Origin: Prochilodus magdalenae
Taxonomy: Eukaryota; Chordata; Actinopteri; Characiformes; Prochilodontidae
Assembly (NCBI GenBank): GCA_024036415.1
Contig: JAMWET010000765.1
Location: forward strand, 597,001-661,000
DNA length: 64,000 nucleotides
Reading direction: 5' to 3'
Position 1 is the first letter of the stretch. Every line of letters begins with the position of its first letter. The notes under the pieces were generated by a model that was not told the origin of the DNA, made no database searches, and worked only from the letters and a program-made list of their open reading frames with translations. Position numbers and translations under genes: made by a program. Of the stretch, positions 1 through 37,553 are shown piece by piece.

Positions 1-1377
1 TTTATTAACAGACCACATGAGGTAGACAATACAACAATATTGATATGATTTAATTATTGAAATTGAAACTTGCACCGAACGGAGAACCAGGGGGAGGCAG
101 AGGGCTTAAGCTCCTTATTTCCAAGGCGATCGCAGACGAGCAACAGCACTTGTCCAAAAAACTGGATGTGGGGACACAGGTTTTATAGCCTGCTTTACCC
201 ACCTTAACGTACAGAGAGGGAGAATTCTTGTGTTGTTTTATTGGAAGGTCAGCTCTTCTAACTGATTACTGCCAACAGGTATTTGACCTTTAACCTATAG
301 GTTTTACAACCCTAATGATAACCCTGTTCCAAAGATCAGACCCTGTCACATTTTGTTATGATAAATGATAACAATGGAATAATGGTTTATATGTTTCGTA
401 GAGCTGTCCACAAGTCCTATAACAGCACTGGTCTGTTTAATAAGTGTGTATGTATGCCTGTATATACATACACATACACACAGGATGTAGATGGGAACCA
501 GAGCTGAACTTTTACTTGTTAGCTCCAGGCCTAACACCCACTGAGTCACACTGCACACTGACACTCCCAGCTTCTATTCATCATTAAAACGAAACGGCCC
601 TTCAGACAGAGTAAAGACCAGAAAGAGTCGTTACGGCGAGACACATAGGCAGCGGCTTCTTTTCTCTCTCGTGCTCAGTGTGGAGTATAAGTAATGTATA
701 TTAATACATTTATTAATATGTTTATATTGGACTTTGTGTTTACTGGCATGTTCAGTGTCAGTGTATTTAATCTGCAGCTTAGTGATAGTTTTCTCCTTGA
801 CATCGAGACGTTTAACGTATTTAAATGATGCAATAGTTTAAAAAAAATGCAGCAAAAGTAATGAAATTTGATTTGGTTCCGGCTTCAGCTGGACATGTTC
901 GATCTCAGCGCATCCCTAGATCAGATATACTGCGACACTAAACGAGGAGGCATACTTAACGTACTGCTAGTAAAACTGTCAAAGTGCTAATGCTAATGTT
1001 AGCTGTTCTTCCCTATGCTTCTCTTTACACTGGAGTGGGACAGTCTTATGATGAACACCTACTGAACCATGTCTAGGGCTGAACAATATGGGCAGAACAT
1101 CTAACCAAGTTTTTTCGGACCCGGGCTGTGACTGATCATCTACAAACTGAGGTGGAGGCTGTTGCTGATCTCCTGATCTTAAAATCACATTTAATTATTC
1201 TGCAATGAGATATTCAGGAATGTCTGCCACACGTCCCCAACTGTGAACAACTAAATAGAAATCGATAACGTGTTTGCGGATTGATGGAGCATCACCAAAC
1301 ATAATATTGCCATAATTAATATTCCGATGTTAACCTACACCTTTAATTACACAAGACTGCTGCAGGTTTCCCCTCAC
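1..1377 (-). other. hnrnpk intron after first coding exon (incomplete)
   Basis: No coding sequence with hnRNP K similarity is seen on either strand. The DNA is AT-rich and unremarkable. The intron begins at the donor 1377-1372 and runs off the left edge. Confidence 0.6.
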
Positions 1378-1490
1378 CGTTTGTGTCAGTGTTGCTGAAT
1401 GTAGTTTCTTCCTCCTGCTGCTCAATTTCTGTCTCCATTGTCTTCTACCGACAGGATGGTTGGAACGGGCTCTCCTCTCCGGGCGTCTCT
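1378..1490 (-). CDS. hnrnpk: hnRNP K, first coding exon (partial gene)
   Basis: Minus-strand exon. ATG is at 1438-1436, and the coding part (1438-1378, 61 nt) ends in phase 1 at a GTGAGG donor (1377-1372). It encodes METEIEQQEEETTF followed by SNTDTN and the first base of a Gly codon. This is the acidic N-terminus typical of fish hnRNP K, just before the KRPAED segment that opens the next exon. The exon has a good acceptor (pyrimidine tract then CCGCAG) at 1491-1508, so 1439-1490 is 5' UTR. hnRNP K is a nuclear poly(C)-binding KH-domain protein acting in transcription, splicing and mRNA stability. No KH-domain sequence is found left of this exon, so the remainder lies outside the window. In mammals HNRNPK neighbours NTRK2, which supports the call. 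The identification rests on only 20 residues plus synteny. Confidence 0.8.
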
Positions 1491-2600
1491 CTGCGGGACA
1501 GACGGAAGCGGACGGTTAACGTGGGCCTTACAGAGTGGGTGTGTCAGCGGACTGGCTGTTTACAGGTCGCCGCCAAAACTGTGTGTGACTGTCGATCACC
1601 GTTTCTGAACACGTTAATGTGTCACGTTTTAGCATTCTGTAAAACAGCACCCTGTAATGTATCTGCTCATCAGGAAACGTCATACAAATCAGGCGGACAC
1701 GGATTACCTGGACACTAATAACACGGCCGTACCGAGACAGGCAGGCTATCTGATACCAAAGCAGACAACACTAAACACACGCACTCAGACTTTCAGCTAC
1801 TCAGTATTTCTGTACTCTCTAAAATACCCATGAAAGATCCTCCAGAGCCCGAGCAAAAACAGGCCCGCTGCACTCTCCAAAATGGTGCGTGGGCAGCATT
1901 TAGCCTGCTAGCTAACGAGCTAGCGGCACGTACCTAACGCTGACCAACAAGTGGGCTTTAGGTTTGGTAAAGCACAGGATTGTCGCTGTGGGGAAGATCC
2001 CGAGCTGTTTACGCGGTTCTAGCTTACCTGTTGACCAATATTCGACGGCGATTTGGCAGAGTCTAAATATCTTAATAGCTAGCACGCTAGCCAGCCAGCT
2101 AGCTAGCTGTTTAGCCGTTCACAAAATGGCTTGCTTTTCCGGCTGACTTCATTCACGTTAGCATAGCAAACGATACACTAGCAAGCTAACGTTAAACTAG
2201 CTTAGGCAAGCGGCTAACTAGGTTAATTAACCAGGTTAGCACTTCAATGCTTAAGACCTAACTAGCTAATTAGCCTACAGATGAAGCAACGTTGGCTAAC
2301 GTTAGCTATGTTTCGACACAAGCATCTGCCTGCATATGCCAATTATTACTTGACGCTCTCGGCTAACGCTAGGTAGCCACCAAATCTCTAGTTGTTGATA
2401 ATTATTTTTATGACTAGCTAGCTAACAAGCTAACGAGCTAGCTAATTAGCAGGGACCTATAGCTGAGCACCACAGTCCATGGTGCTTACATCGCTGTCGA
2501 CATACATCTTTCACTTCGTTACACGACGGCTAACTATAAAGCAGACACACCACACCATTCAGACCCTGAATTATTAATCACTGATCTGATCAAACACATA
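1491..2600 (-). other. hnrnpk 5' UTR intron with GCTAGC-rich tract
   Basis: This lies between the first coding exon and the promoter. From about 1890 to 2460 the sequence is saturated with overlapping GCTAGC, GCTAAC and TAGCTAGC words and their complements. A good minus-strand donor (AACAG then GTAAGC, exon edge at 2028) could end the non-coding first exon. A poorer alternative (CGCAG then GTTCGT) is near 2627. Confidence 0.5.
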
Positions 2601-2830
2601 GACCGGGAAGCCATTCGATACGAACCTGCGGATGGCCCCGTTCGTCACTCCACTATTTCACCGAGAAACCGACTCATTCTACCCTGATTCCACAGCACAT
2701 TTACATGGGCGCCTGTCTCCACCCGTGATTGGCGGAGACTGCCGTGTAGGGCGTGGCCTCACTGGAATCTGATTGGATAGACGGGCTGTCATATACCGAG
2801 TGTGGCAGATATCAGAACAATTGGTTTCTG
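2600..2830 (-). promoter_or_regulatory. hnrnpk promoter region
   Basis: CpG-containing block. It has CCAAT boxes in minus-strand orientation, seen as ATTGG on the plus strand at 2728-2732 and 2772-2776, and a further ATTGG at 2819-2823. The arrangement fits transcription leftwards into hnrnpk, with a start near 2.60-2.70 kb. No TATA box is visible. The start site itself is inferred. Confidence 0.55.
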
Positions 2831-3394
2831 CGGTTGTCAATCAGAATGAAAGGACTGCCCCCTTGATCTTGCAACATTATTGTCATGGCAACAGTGCAGA
2901 GCGTCCGTGTTTTCTTTCCTTTCTACAATCTGGAATTTAAGGCGGACATATTCCCAACTATTGCCTACAAACGCGAAACAAGCGCGCTCAACTGCAGCCG
3001 ACATCCAGATATCTTAACGACGGAGGACGGAATTCCCAACATGGTGCCAATATGGCACGCTTTTTAACATTCCGTATAAGTCTTGAAACTTTGAAGCTTT
3101 ACCAGAGAAACAGCACCGTATTCGTAAGGACAGGGGAAGGTCTGAATTCCCAATCCGGTTATTTACTTCCTTATTTACTACAACTAGGAGTGCTTTCTTT
3201 TCTTTTTTCCAGAAATGTGACACTTTACATAAACGTCCCTGGAGATGTAGCTGCAATTTCTGGAGAGGAAGCCCAAAGCAACAGTGGCAGTGAGAAAACA
3301 AATAATCCCCATTATCAGATCGATCTTAGTTATAGTGGTTGATGACATTTAGGCCAGCAGTAATCCATGCAATGACTTACAAGACAGAGACCTG

Positions 3395-4735
3395 AACACA
3401 TTAAGGCAGAGTCAAGACAGAGACACATCCAGTCCAAGTCCAGACAGAAACACATTGAGTCCAAGGTAAGACCGAGATCTGGGTAGATCAAGTCTGCATC
3501 AAGACAAAGACCTGAACACATTAAGTCAAAGTCAAAACAGAGACCAGGACAGATCAAATCAGGTTTAACACAGAGACCTGGACAGATCAAGTCAGGTTTA
3601 ACACAGAGACCTGGACAGATCAAGTCAGGTTTAACACAGAGACCTGGACAAATACAGTCTGAGTGAACACAGAGACCTGAACACATCAAGCCACCGTCAA
3701 GACAAAGACCTGGACATGTTAAGACAAAGCTCGAGTCCAAGTGGAGATAGAGGCACATCAAGTGCAAGTCGAGACAGAGACATGTTGAATCCCAGTCTAG
3801 ACTGACAAATCAAATTTAATTTAGACAGAGACATGTTTAGTCCAAGTTCAGACAGAGACACATCGAGCCTAAGTTTAGACGCATCTGGACCAAGTTCAGG
3901 CAGAGACGCATCGAGTCCAAGTTAAGACAGAGACCTGGGCAGATCAAGTCTGCATCAAGACAAAGACCTGAACACATTGAGTCAGAGTCAAAACAAAGAC
4001 CTGGACAAATCAAGTCAGGTTTAACAGAGGCACATCGAGTGCAAGCTGAGACAGAGACACATGGAGTCCAAGTCCGGACAGAGAGACATTGAGTCCAAGT
4101 CCAGAGAGGGAGACATCCAATCTAAGTCCAGACAAAGACATGTTGAGTCCAAATCCAGACTGACAAATCGAATTTAAGTCAGACAGAGACGCATCTAGTC
4201 CAAGTTCAGACAGACACAACTAGTCCAAGTTTAGACAGAGAAACATCCAGACCAAGTCCAGACAGAGACACCTAGAGTCCAAGTCCAGACAGACACACAT
4301 AGAGTCCAAGTCCAGACAGAGACACCTAGAGTCCAAGTCCAGACAGAGACACCTAGAGTCCAGGTCCAGACATAAAAAAATAGAGTCCAAGTCCAGACAG
4401 AGACACCTAGAGTCCAAGTCCAGACAGAGACACCTAGAGTCCAAGTCCAGACAGAGACACATAGAGTCCAAGTCCAGACAGACACACATAGAGTCCAAGT
4501 CCAGACAGAGACACCTAGAGTCCAAGTCCAGACAGAGACACATAGAGTCCAAGTCCAGACAGAGACACCTAGAGTCCAAGTCCAGACAGAAAAAAATAGA
4601 GTCCAAGTCCAGACAGAGACACCTAGAGTCCAAGTCCAGACAGAGACACATAGAGTCCAAGTCCAGACAGAGACACCTAGAGTCCAAGTCCAGACAGAAA
4701 AAAATAGAGTCCAAGTCCAGACAGAGCCCTAAAGC
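3395..4735. repeat. Minisatellite, 27-bp unit GTCCAAGTCCAGACAGAGAC-type
   Basis: Tandem array of a 27-bp unit containing AGTCCAAGTCCAGACAGAGA. It is nearly perfect from 4235 to 4725 and more degenerate from 3395 to 4235, where related 28-36 bp versions alternate. In one minus-strand frame the unit avoids stops and gives a repeated CLCLDLDSR peptide. This is a by-product of a unit length divisible by three, not evidence of a protein. Confidence 0.9.
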
Positions 4736-4739
4736 CATG

Positions 4740-5700
4740 GTAATATCACTTATCTGCTCTTTGTGTTTCTGTCAAAGTGTGCACTTCCAATTTCTCATCA
4801 CTGGCAGCTGCGCTTATTACCAGACCTGACACTGCCCATCGTTTCTGTGAAGTGGCAGACGTTGCTGCCCTCAGCCTGGCCTTGTGGCTATAATGGTTTT
4901 CTATTATGCTTGAATTAGGCACGTCATAAAATATGATTTCACAATAAAGATGTTATTCTTCCAGAATTAAATCTACAGTAATTAAACTGACAGGTTCAGT
5001 TCTCCCAGCTCTGTTTATCTACTGTAACCAGTATAAGGTTAGCTAATAACTTTAGTTCTAAGGAAGCGCTGCCGTTTAGAGCTGTCAGCAAATCCGCCGG
5101 TACAGAAGCCGTACTGCAGTTACTCATACAATTACAGGTTACATAATACATTTACTGATTCTCCTGCAAACAGCCTGGGAGGCACACGTGCATGCAAGTC
5201 TAGGCTATTTATTAGACGACCGAGCGCCTGTGCTAGGCACATTCATTCAAATGCCAGTGTAATGTTATAAGCGTCATTTACCCTCCGGTACTGAAGGAGG
5301 ACATCTGGTTTCTAGCAGTCTGCAGTTCATCGGATATACAGCAGAGGACATCAGCACTCCTCTGAAGTAAATAGGAGATTCATTACAAGTGCATTAGGAG
5401 CACTTAATAGCTAGTGCTTGCAGAACTGCATGTCAACAAAGTGTGGCGAGTTTCAGGATCATCTGACACCAGCGCAGCATCCACTGCACATTTGGAGGAC
5501 AGGTCGGACTGTGTGCTAGGCCTCTGTTATGAGGTGGTAAGGTATGCTAGTATGCTATGCTAGTGGTAAGGTAGCTATCAGATGTAGGGATGTAATATTA
5601 AACCAACAGTCTGGACACATCACAGTGTGAACTACAGAGAAGTAAAGTGACTCTACTCCGTCTACTGGATCTCAGTTCATTTCTCCCGATACCTGGAACC
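4740..5700. other. Intergenic DNA, nothing recognised
   Basis: Unique-looking AT-rich DNA between the minisatellite and the TTAAAGGAGC element. No exon-like reading frame or structured element is seen. Confidence 0.5.
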
Positions 5701-5701
5701 T

Positions 5702-6690
5702 TACTTAAAGGAGCAATATGTAATTTTTTAGCCTAAAGCATTTAGGAATTCCATACTATTTTTGATGGAATGTGGAGAAATTATCGTTTTGATGGCACGC
5801 CGAAGATGTCTATGTACAGTGTTACATTTATGGCATTTAGTTGACAATCCTATCCAGAGCGGCTTACAAGGCTAATCATATTACAGGTCTTGTCCAAGAA
5901 CTCTTATTGGTGTAGCACAGCATAGTCACCCAGACCAGGATTCAAACCCCAGTCTCCCCCATGGGGTGGTGGCTCCCTGGCAGGTAGTGGTGTTATCTGC
6001 TGAGCTACACCAACCACAAGAGATGTTGAAGAGATATTTACTGAAGCATCTAGTGAGGTTAGCATGCTAACCAGTGAGCCCCTGCCCCTCCTGTCTGTCA
6101 TACTACCTAATATCTCAAGAGGATATAACGACTGCCGTCGCCCACTCACTCCAGGAACCCACCCTCAGCACCAAACCTTCCACCGCTGAAGACGTTCTTG
6201 GAGAGGAACGGGAGGAAGCCTGATGATCAACTCACAAATATTTCTTCTTGACTAGATAGGAGTGAAAACTAGTGAACTATTTCCACCTTAGCTAGTTAGC
6301 TATTTGTTACCTTGACTGACTGGCAAGCCTGACACTCAGAACATGAAGATGTGGGTTCACAACCTGTAAAGCCCACAGCGTATATCAAGGGGATCCATAA
6401 AATGTTCTTGGCTTTGCCAGTGGCTGCTAATTGTAGCTGGGTTAGCTAGCTAGCATTAGACCCCAGGCACACCAAACTTACTTTTTCTTCATTGGTGTAA
6501 CTGTAACTCATCTTATCAAGCTTCTTTTCCTCATCACACAAAAAGATCTAGAACGGAGCAGGTTTTTGAAGTCAGATCTGTTCTGATATTCAGAAACTCA
6601 GCCAGCACAGTAGATGCTACGACCAGAATACATAGGACAATATATTAAACAGGCAAAGGCTGCATCATCTTACAGACAGCTCCTTTAAAC
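5702..6690. mobile_element. TTAAAGGAGC-tipped DNA element, with nested SINE
   Basis: It starts with TTAAAGGAGCAATATGTAA (around 5705) and ends with the inverted tip GCTCCTTTAAA near 6680-6690. It shares internal sequence with the shorter copy at 8065-8276 (TTAGCATGCTAACCAGT and flanks) and with 61800-62160. A SINE (5826-6015) is inserted inside it. No transposase frame is visible, so it is non-autonomous or decayed. Confidence 0.55.
5826..6015 (-). mobile_element. tRNA-derived SINE copy (degenerate)
   Basis: On the minus strand it reads GTTGGTGTAGCTCAGC (A-box-like) and GGTTTGAATCC (B-box-like), then a SINE body and a tail containing AAGCCGCTCTGGATAGG. It is the same family as 8438-8650. Confidence 0.75.
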
Positions 6691-6987
6691 AGACATGTTG
6701 TGACTATATAAGCATGTCAGGCATGCATGTAATATACTAGCTGAGTATGTTTATTAACATTAAGGTACTATTAAACTACAAAACCCGGAACGCTGTACTG
6801 CTTCATGGCATGTCTAAAAGTGTCGTATCATTCATGTGACCACCTTTGCGGTGCCGTTTGGATAAACACTTGTACACACATGTTTTCCTGCATTTACTGT
6901 GAGTTATATGGTGTAACTCATTGACACTGTCAGTAATACGCTGATTATATTACACCTGTAGGTCAGCCCTGAGCCTGTTGTGTCTGT

Positions 6988-7004
6988 TTCGCCCTCTTGT
7001 GGTC
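6988..7004 (-). promoter_or_regulatory. CTCF-like motif
   Basis: The plus strand reads GCCCTCTTGTGG (6991-7002). Its complement CCACAAGAGGGC fits the core of the vertebrate CTCF motif, on the minus strand. Confidence 0.4.
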
Positions 7005-7199
7005 TACTCCCGTCACTGCACCATGAAACAGCACCGCCCCCCACTCCCCTAGTGTGGTTGTGAAACCGACCCTCTGAGACCCCCTCTCTGCTTAAACGGT
7101 TGAGAGCTGTGAGTGTAAATATGACCTGTTGGTCACGCAGGGCTTTAGCGCTGCCACCAGAGGGGCACGACTCTCTCTGTCCCCCGTTTACAGCACCGG

Positions 7200-7970
7200 C
7201 TGTGACGCTGCGCACGGTGGGGAAATAGGGCCTGGTGTGCGCTGAGAGCTGTAAGCGAGGGTTTGACCGCAGAACCGGTCGTGTTTCACGGGCACACCGT
7301 CACCTCCACTGCTTCTCCATCCTCTGCAGCGCCATCACAGAGCGCGCTCGATTGGAATGCAGGACCCGCTTCCCTTTTTTCTGCTCTGTGATTATTTCCC
7401 TCAGATGCAGCCCATCTTGTGCGTCAGACCGCACGTCACACTCCGGTAACGGCCAGCCGTGAAGTTGTTGCGGTGCTGAAAGGGGGGATGTGAGCTGAGC
7501 TGAGCTCGCGCTGCTGCTCTGCCAAACTTCAGCAGCGAACGACCCCGCCGAAGAACAACAGTAGCTCCGTGCGCTACCGTGCACGGGCGAACATCTGCAG
7601 ACCCCGCCCCCCCTCTCACACACACACCCCTCCGCCCCGGTTAGAGTTTAATACGTTCGTGACAGAGGCGCATCGGCCGGAGATCAGCCCTGCTGACAGC
7701 GTCAGTGATAAACTGCCCACATCAGGACACGGAGAGCATCTCAAAACACTCTCAGCTAAATGTGATTACGCCGATTGCTGGGGCAGATGCGCGTGTCCTC
7801 CATGCTGGGCTAATCGATATATAGGCTCTCGCAGGTGCGCCCGCGCTCCTTCCCGCACGCGCAGCTCACCGTCTCCTTATCTGTTCCTCTCCGCGCGCTG
7901 CTATACAGTGACGCTTTCTGGAAGCGCATAAGCCGCTGCGCCACCGCGCAAAGCCTGAGACCCCAGCATT
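7200..7970. promoter_or_regulatory. CpG-rich block, candidate upstream ntrk2 promoter or 5' exon
   Basis: About 770 bp with markedly more CpG than the neighbouring DNA. It contains half-CRE words (CACGTCAC near 7432, GTGACG near 7908) and a TATATAGG sequence near 7820. It lies 1.8-2.6 kb upstream of the ntrk2 start codon. Mammalian NTRK2 uses several 5' non-coding exons, so an alternative first exon here is plausible but unproven. Confidence 0.4.
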
Positions 7971-8064
7971 TCACGAGCTGTGTTTATCATCCCACAGCAC
8001 GGGTGGGCGATTCGGTATTGATATTGATATCGAAGCTGCTGTTTTTTTTCTGATAATGGACCAC

Positions 8065-8276
8065 ATTAAAGGAGCCATATATAAAATGATGTAGTCAATA
8101 TAATTAAAAACAAAATGACCTACAGTTCTTGGCAGAATGTGAGGAATGACCGAATTAGCATGCTAACCAGTTAGCCCCTGTCTCGTAAGACCACACTTTG
8201 TACTTTGTGGCAGCAAAACAAGAGATAGTATTGGAGTTATGTTCCAGTGCTATGTTACATATTGCTCCTTTAAAGT
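8065..8276. mobile_element. Short TTAAAGGAGC-tipped MITE-like element
   Basis: Left tip TTAAAGGAGCCATATATAA (from about 8067). Right tip ATTGCTCCTTTAA (around 8260-8273) is its inverted match. The length of about 210 bp and lack of a frame fit a MITE. The TTAA at each tip resembles a TTAA target duplication. Confidence 0.6.
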
Positions 8277-8437
8277 AAGACTGCTATCTAGTACTTTCTT
8301 TGAATACATTGTCTTGAAGCTTTTCTTAAAACTAGATCCTACATCGTTCCCTGCTAGAACACATTTATTATAGAAGCTGTTTGGACAGCTGTAGGCCGAA
8401 CTTTTATACACAACTTCAGTCCGCCTTTTCCATTTCA

Positions 8438-8650
8438 TCTACAGCATTTAGCTGACACTCTTATCCAGAGCGACTTACAAGGCTAATCATATTACAGGTA
8501 GGCCAATGTAGTGTTAGGAGTCTTGCCCAAGGACTCTTATTGGTGTAGCACAGCATAGTCACCCAGAACGGGAATCGAACCCCAGGCTCCCACATGGGAC
8601 GGTAGCGTCCTGGTGAGTAGTGGTGTTATCCGCTGAGCCACACCAACACA
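8438..8650 (-). mobile_element. tRNA-derived SINE
   Basis: The minus strand has a tRNA-like head with A-box GTGGCTCAGCGG (near 8640) and B-box GGTTCGATTCC (near 8575). The body follows, with a tail carrying GTAAGTCGCTCTGGATAAGA and AGCTAAATGCTG. It is the best-preserved SINE in the window. Confidence 0.85.
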
Positions 8651-8754
8651 TTTCACATTGCATTGTGGGACAACAGTGCTCATTACTAACACAGTCAGAA
8701 ATCAGCTGTGTGCATTGCGGATGGAACATACTCAACCATGACAGCTAAATCTGC

Positions 8755-8945
8755 ATAGGCCTATTGCATACAGCATACTACATACTACAGACCGAATACA
8801 CTACATACTGAATACTGAAAACTATATACTTTAAACTGCATGCTACATAGTACACACTGCAGACTACATGCTGCATACTGCTTACTACAGACTACTTACT
8901 GCGTACTGCATACCACATACTGTATACTACATACAATAAACGAGT
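8755..8945. repeat. Degenerate TACTACATACTGCA tandem repeat
   Basis: About 190 bp of irregular repeats of CATACTGCATACTACATACT-like words. No coding potential. Confidence 0.7.
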
Positions 8946-9364
8946 GAATACTTAGTGTGCAGTTGTGACACAGTTAGAGCTATTAGCTCTAACTCCAACA
9001 CAGTCTACTCAGATTCCATAGTTTGTGGACTGCCAAGTAAGTTCACTGAACCCCCATCGCAACCTAGTGCCTTTGGTGATGTAGGTGCAAGAGACACAGA
9101 CACGCCAACACACAGGTATAGACATTCAGAACAGTGCAGGGCACTAGTGCAGACTACAGCATAGACTCCACACACTGGCTCCACGCAGAAGCACGAGTCA
9201 GCCTTTACGCACAGACTTCCGGGTCTAACTGCGGGCTCTCCCGGCGTCAGCATCGGCATCCTTCGTGGTGCTTGGTATCGAAAGGAGAGGCGGTGGTATC
9301 GTCCATTCCTACCTCTCAGCTTTTTGCTGGGGAATAAGACAGGAGGGAGGAAGGGGTTGGGGGG

Positions 9365-9440
9365 TGTAAAAGGGGGCGGGACCGAAGCGCTGTCAGCCAA
9401 GCGCTTTGCGTATTGGCTGTGTTCGTGCTGGTGCGCAGCC
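9365..9440 (+). promoter_or_regulatory. Probable ntrk2 proximal promoter
   Basis: GC box GGGGCGGG at 9373-9380 and an inverted CCAAT (ATTGGCT) near 9412, in a CpG-rich stretch that continues to the start codon. No TATA box is seen. The transcription start would be roughly 9420-9500, which is inferred. Confidence 0.5.
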
Positions 9441-9791
9441 TATCGGCTTTTACTCCGCTCGGATTCCACGGCCGAAGGGAAAAAATCGGCGGCGGATCCA
9501 GACGCTCTTTTTTACGCTGGGAACCGATTGCGTCGAGAATCCGCGTTAGCTGCGTTGTAAGGACAGGAGGCAGCAGTGTCCCGGCGCCCCTCGAGCTGCG
9601 GCGGCGACCTGTGATGGTGTGATCTCGCTGTTCAGGGCCCCTCCATGACAGTGTCGCCCAGCGGCGCCCAGCGGCTCTGCGCATCGCACCTCGGTGCCAG
9701 CGGAGGAGAGGAATAAGAGATTTTAACCAGCGGTGGTTTGTGTTGGCGGAGGCGGTGGTGGTGGTGGGGGGGACCGTCGTCGCGGAAAGCC
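9441..9791 (+). other. ntrk2 5' UTR, GC-rich
   Basis: CpG-rich leader directly ahead of the start codon, with a GGCGGTGGTGGTGGTGG run just before it. An in-frame ATG at 9738 would add 18 low-complexity residues ahead of the signal peptide. The ATG at 9792 has a better Kozak context (AGCCATGG) and starts a normal signal peptide. Confidence 0.55.
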
Positions 9792-37138
<27,347 letters not shown>

Positions 37139-37547
37139 CCGTCTGTGTGTGTGGGTGTGTGTGTGTGTGTGTGAGAGAGTGAGACGTGTGTATCCTTGCT
37201 TGTGCTTTTGCCTCTTCACCACATAGACTAAAGGCCTTAAAGTCGACCACGTGTGTGTTTCTGTTCTGTTCTGTTTATTTATTGTTTTTTTGGGGGGTGT
37301 TGGGAAGGTTGTGTTGGGGTGGATGGGGTGTGTTTGGGGAGACATCCATATCTGCCCTGCATCAAATTGTACTTTTTTTAAAAACCCTGTATGTGCCAGA
37401 GACGAACAAAGGGAAGCAGACCGGGAATGGCTACTGTAAATACTCATCATGGACAGTCAGTTTCCGAGGCCCTTCATGTTTCTCCGCTCGGCGTACGGAG
37501 GAACGCTTTGCGGAACGACGAGCAAAACTGAAAGCAAAAAAAGAGTA

Positions 37548-37553
37548 AATAAA
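37548..37553 (+). terminator. Candidate proximal poly(A) signal, ntrk2
   Basis: AATAAA 410 bp after the stop, followed by TTCTGTGTGTCC, a plausible GU-rich downstream element. Confidence 0.5.

Noticed and set aside
2885..3342. Short frames near 2.9-3.3 kb as a divergent gene
   Set aside because: No family resemblance, no good splice donor, and no codon bias evident; mentioned only as a motif.
4220..4738. Long minus-strand frame with repeated CLCLDLDSR
   Set aside because: It follows only from a 27-bp tandem repeat lacking stops in that frame. There is no start context, splice signal or family match.
9738..9791. Upstream in-frame ATG for ntrk2
   Set aside because: It would prepend CWRRRWWWWGG-type residues ahead of the signal peptide. 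The ATG at 9792 has better context and a normal signal peptide.
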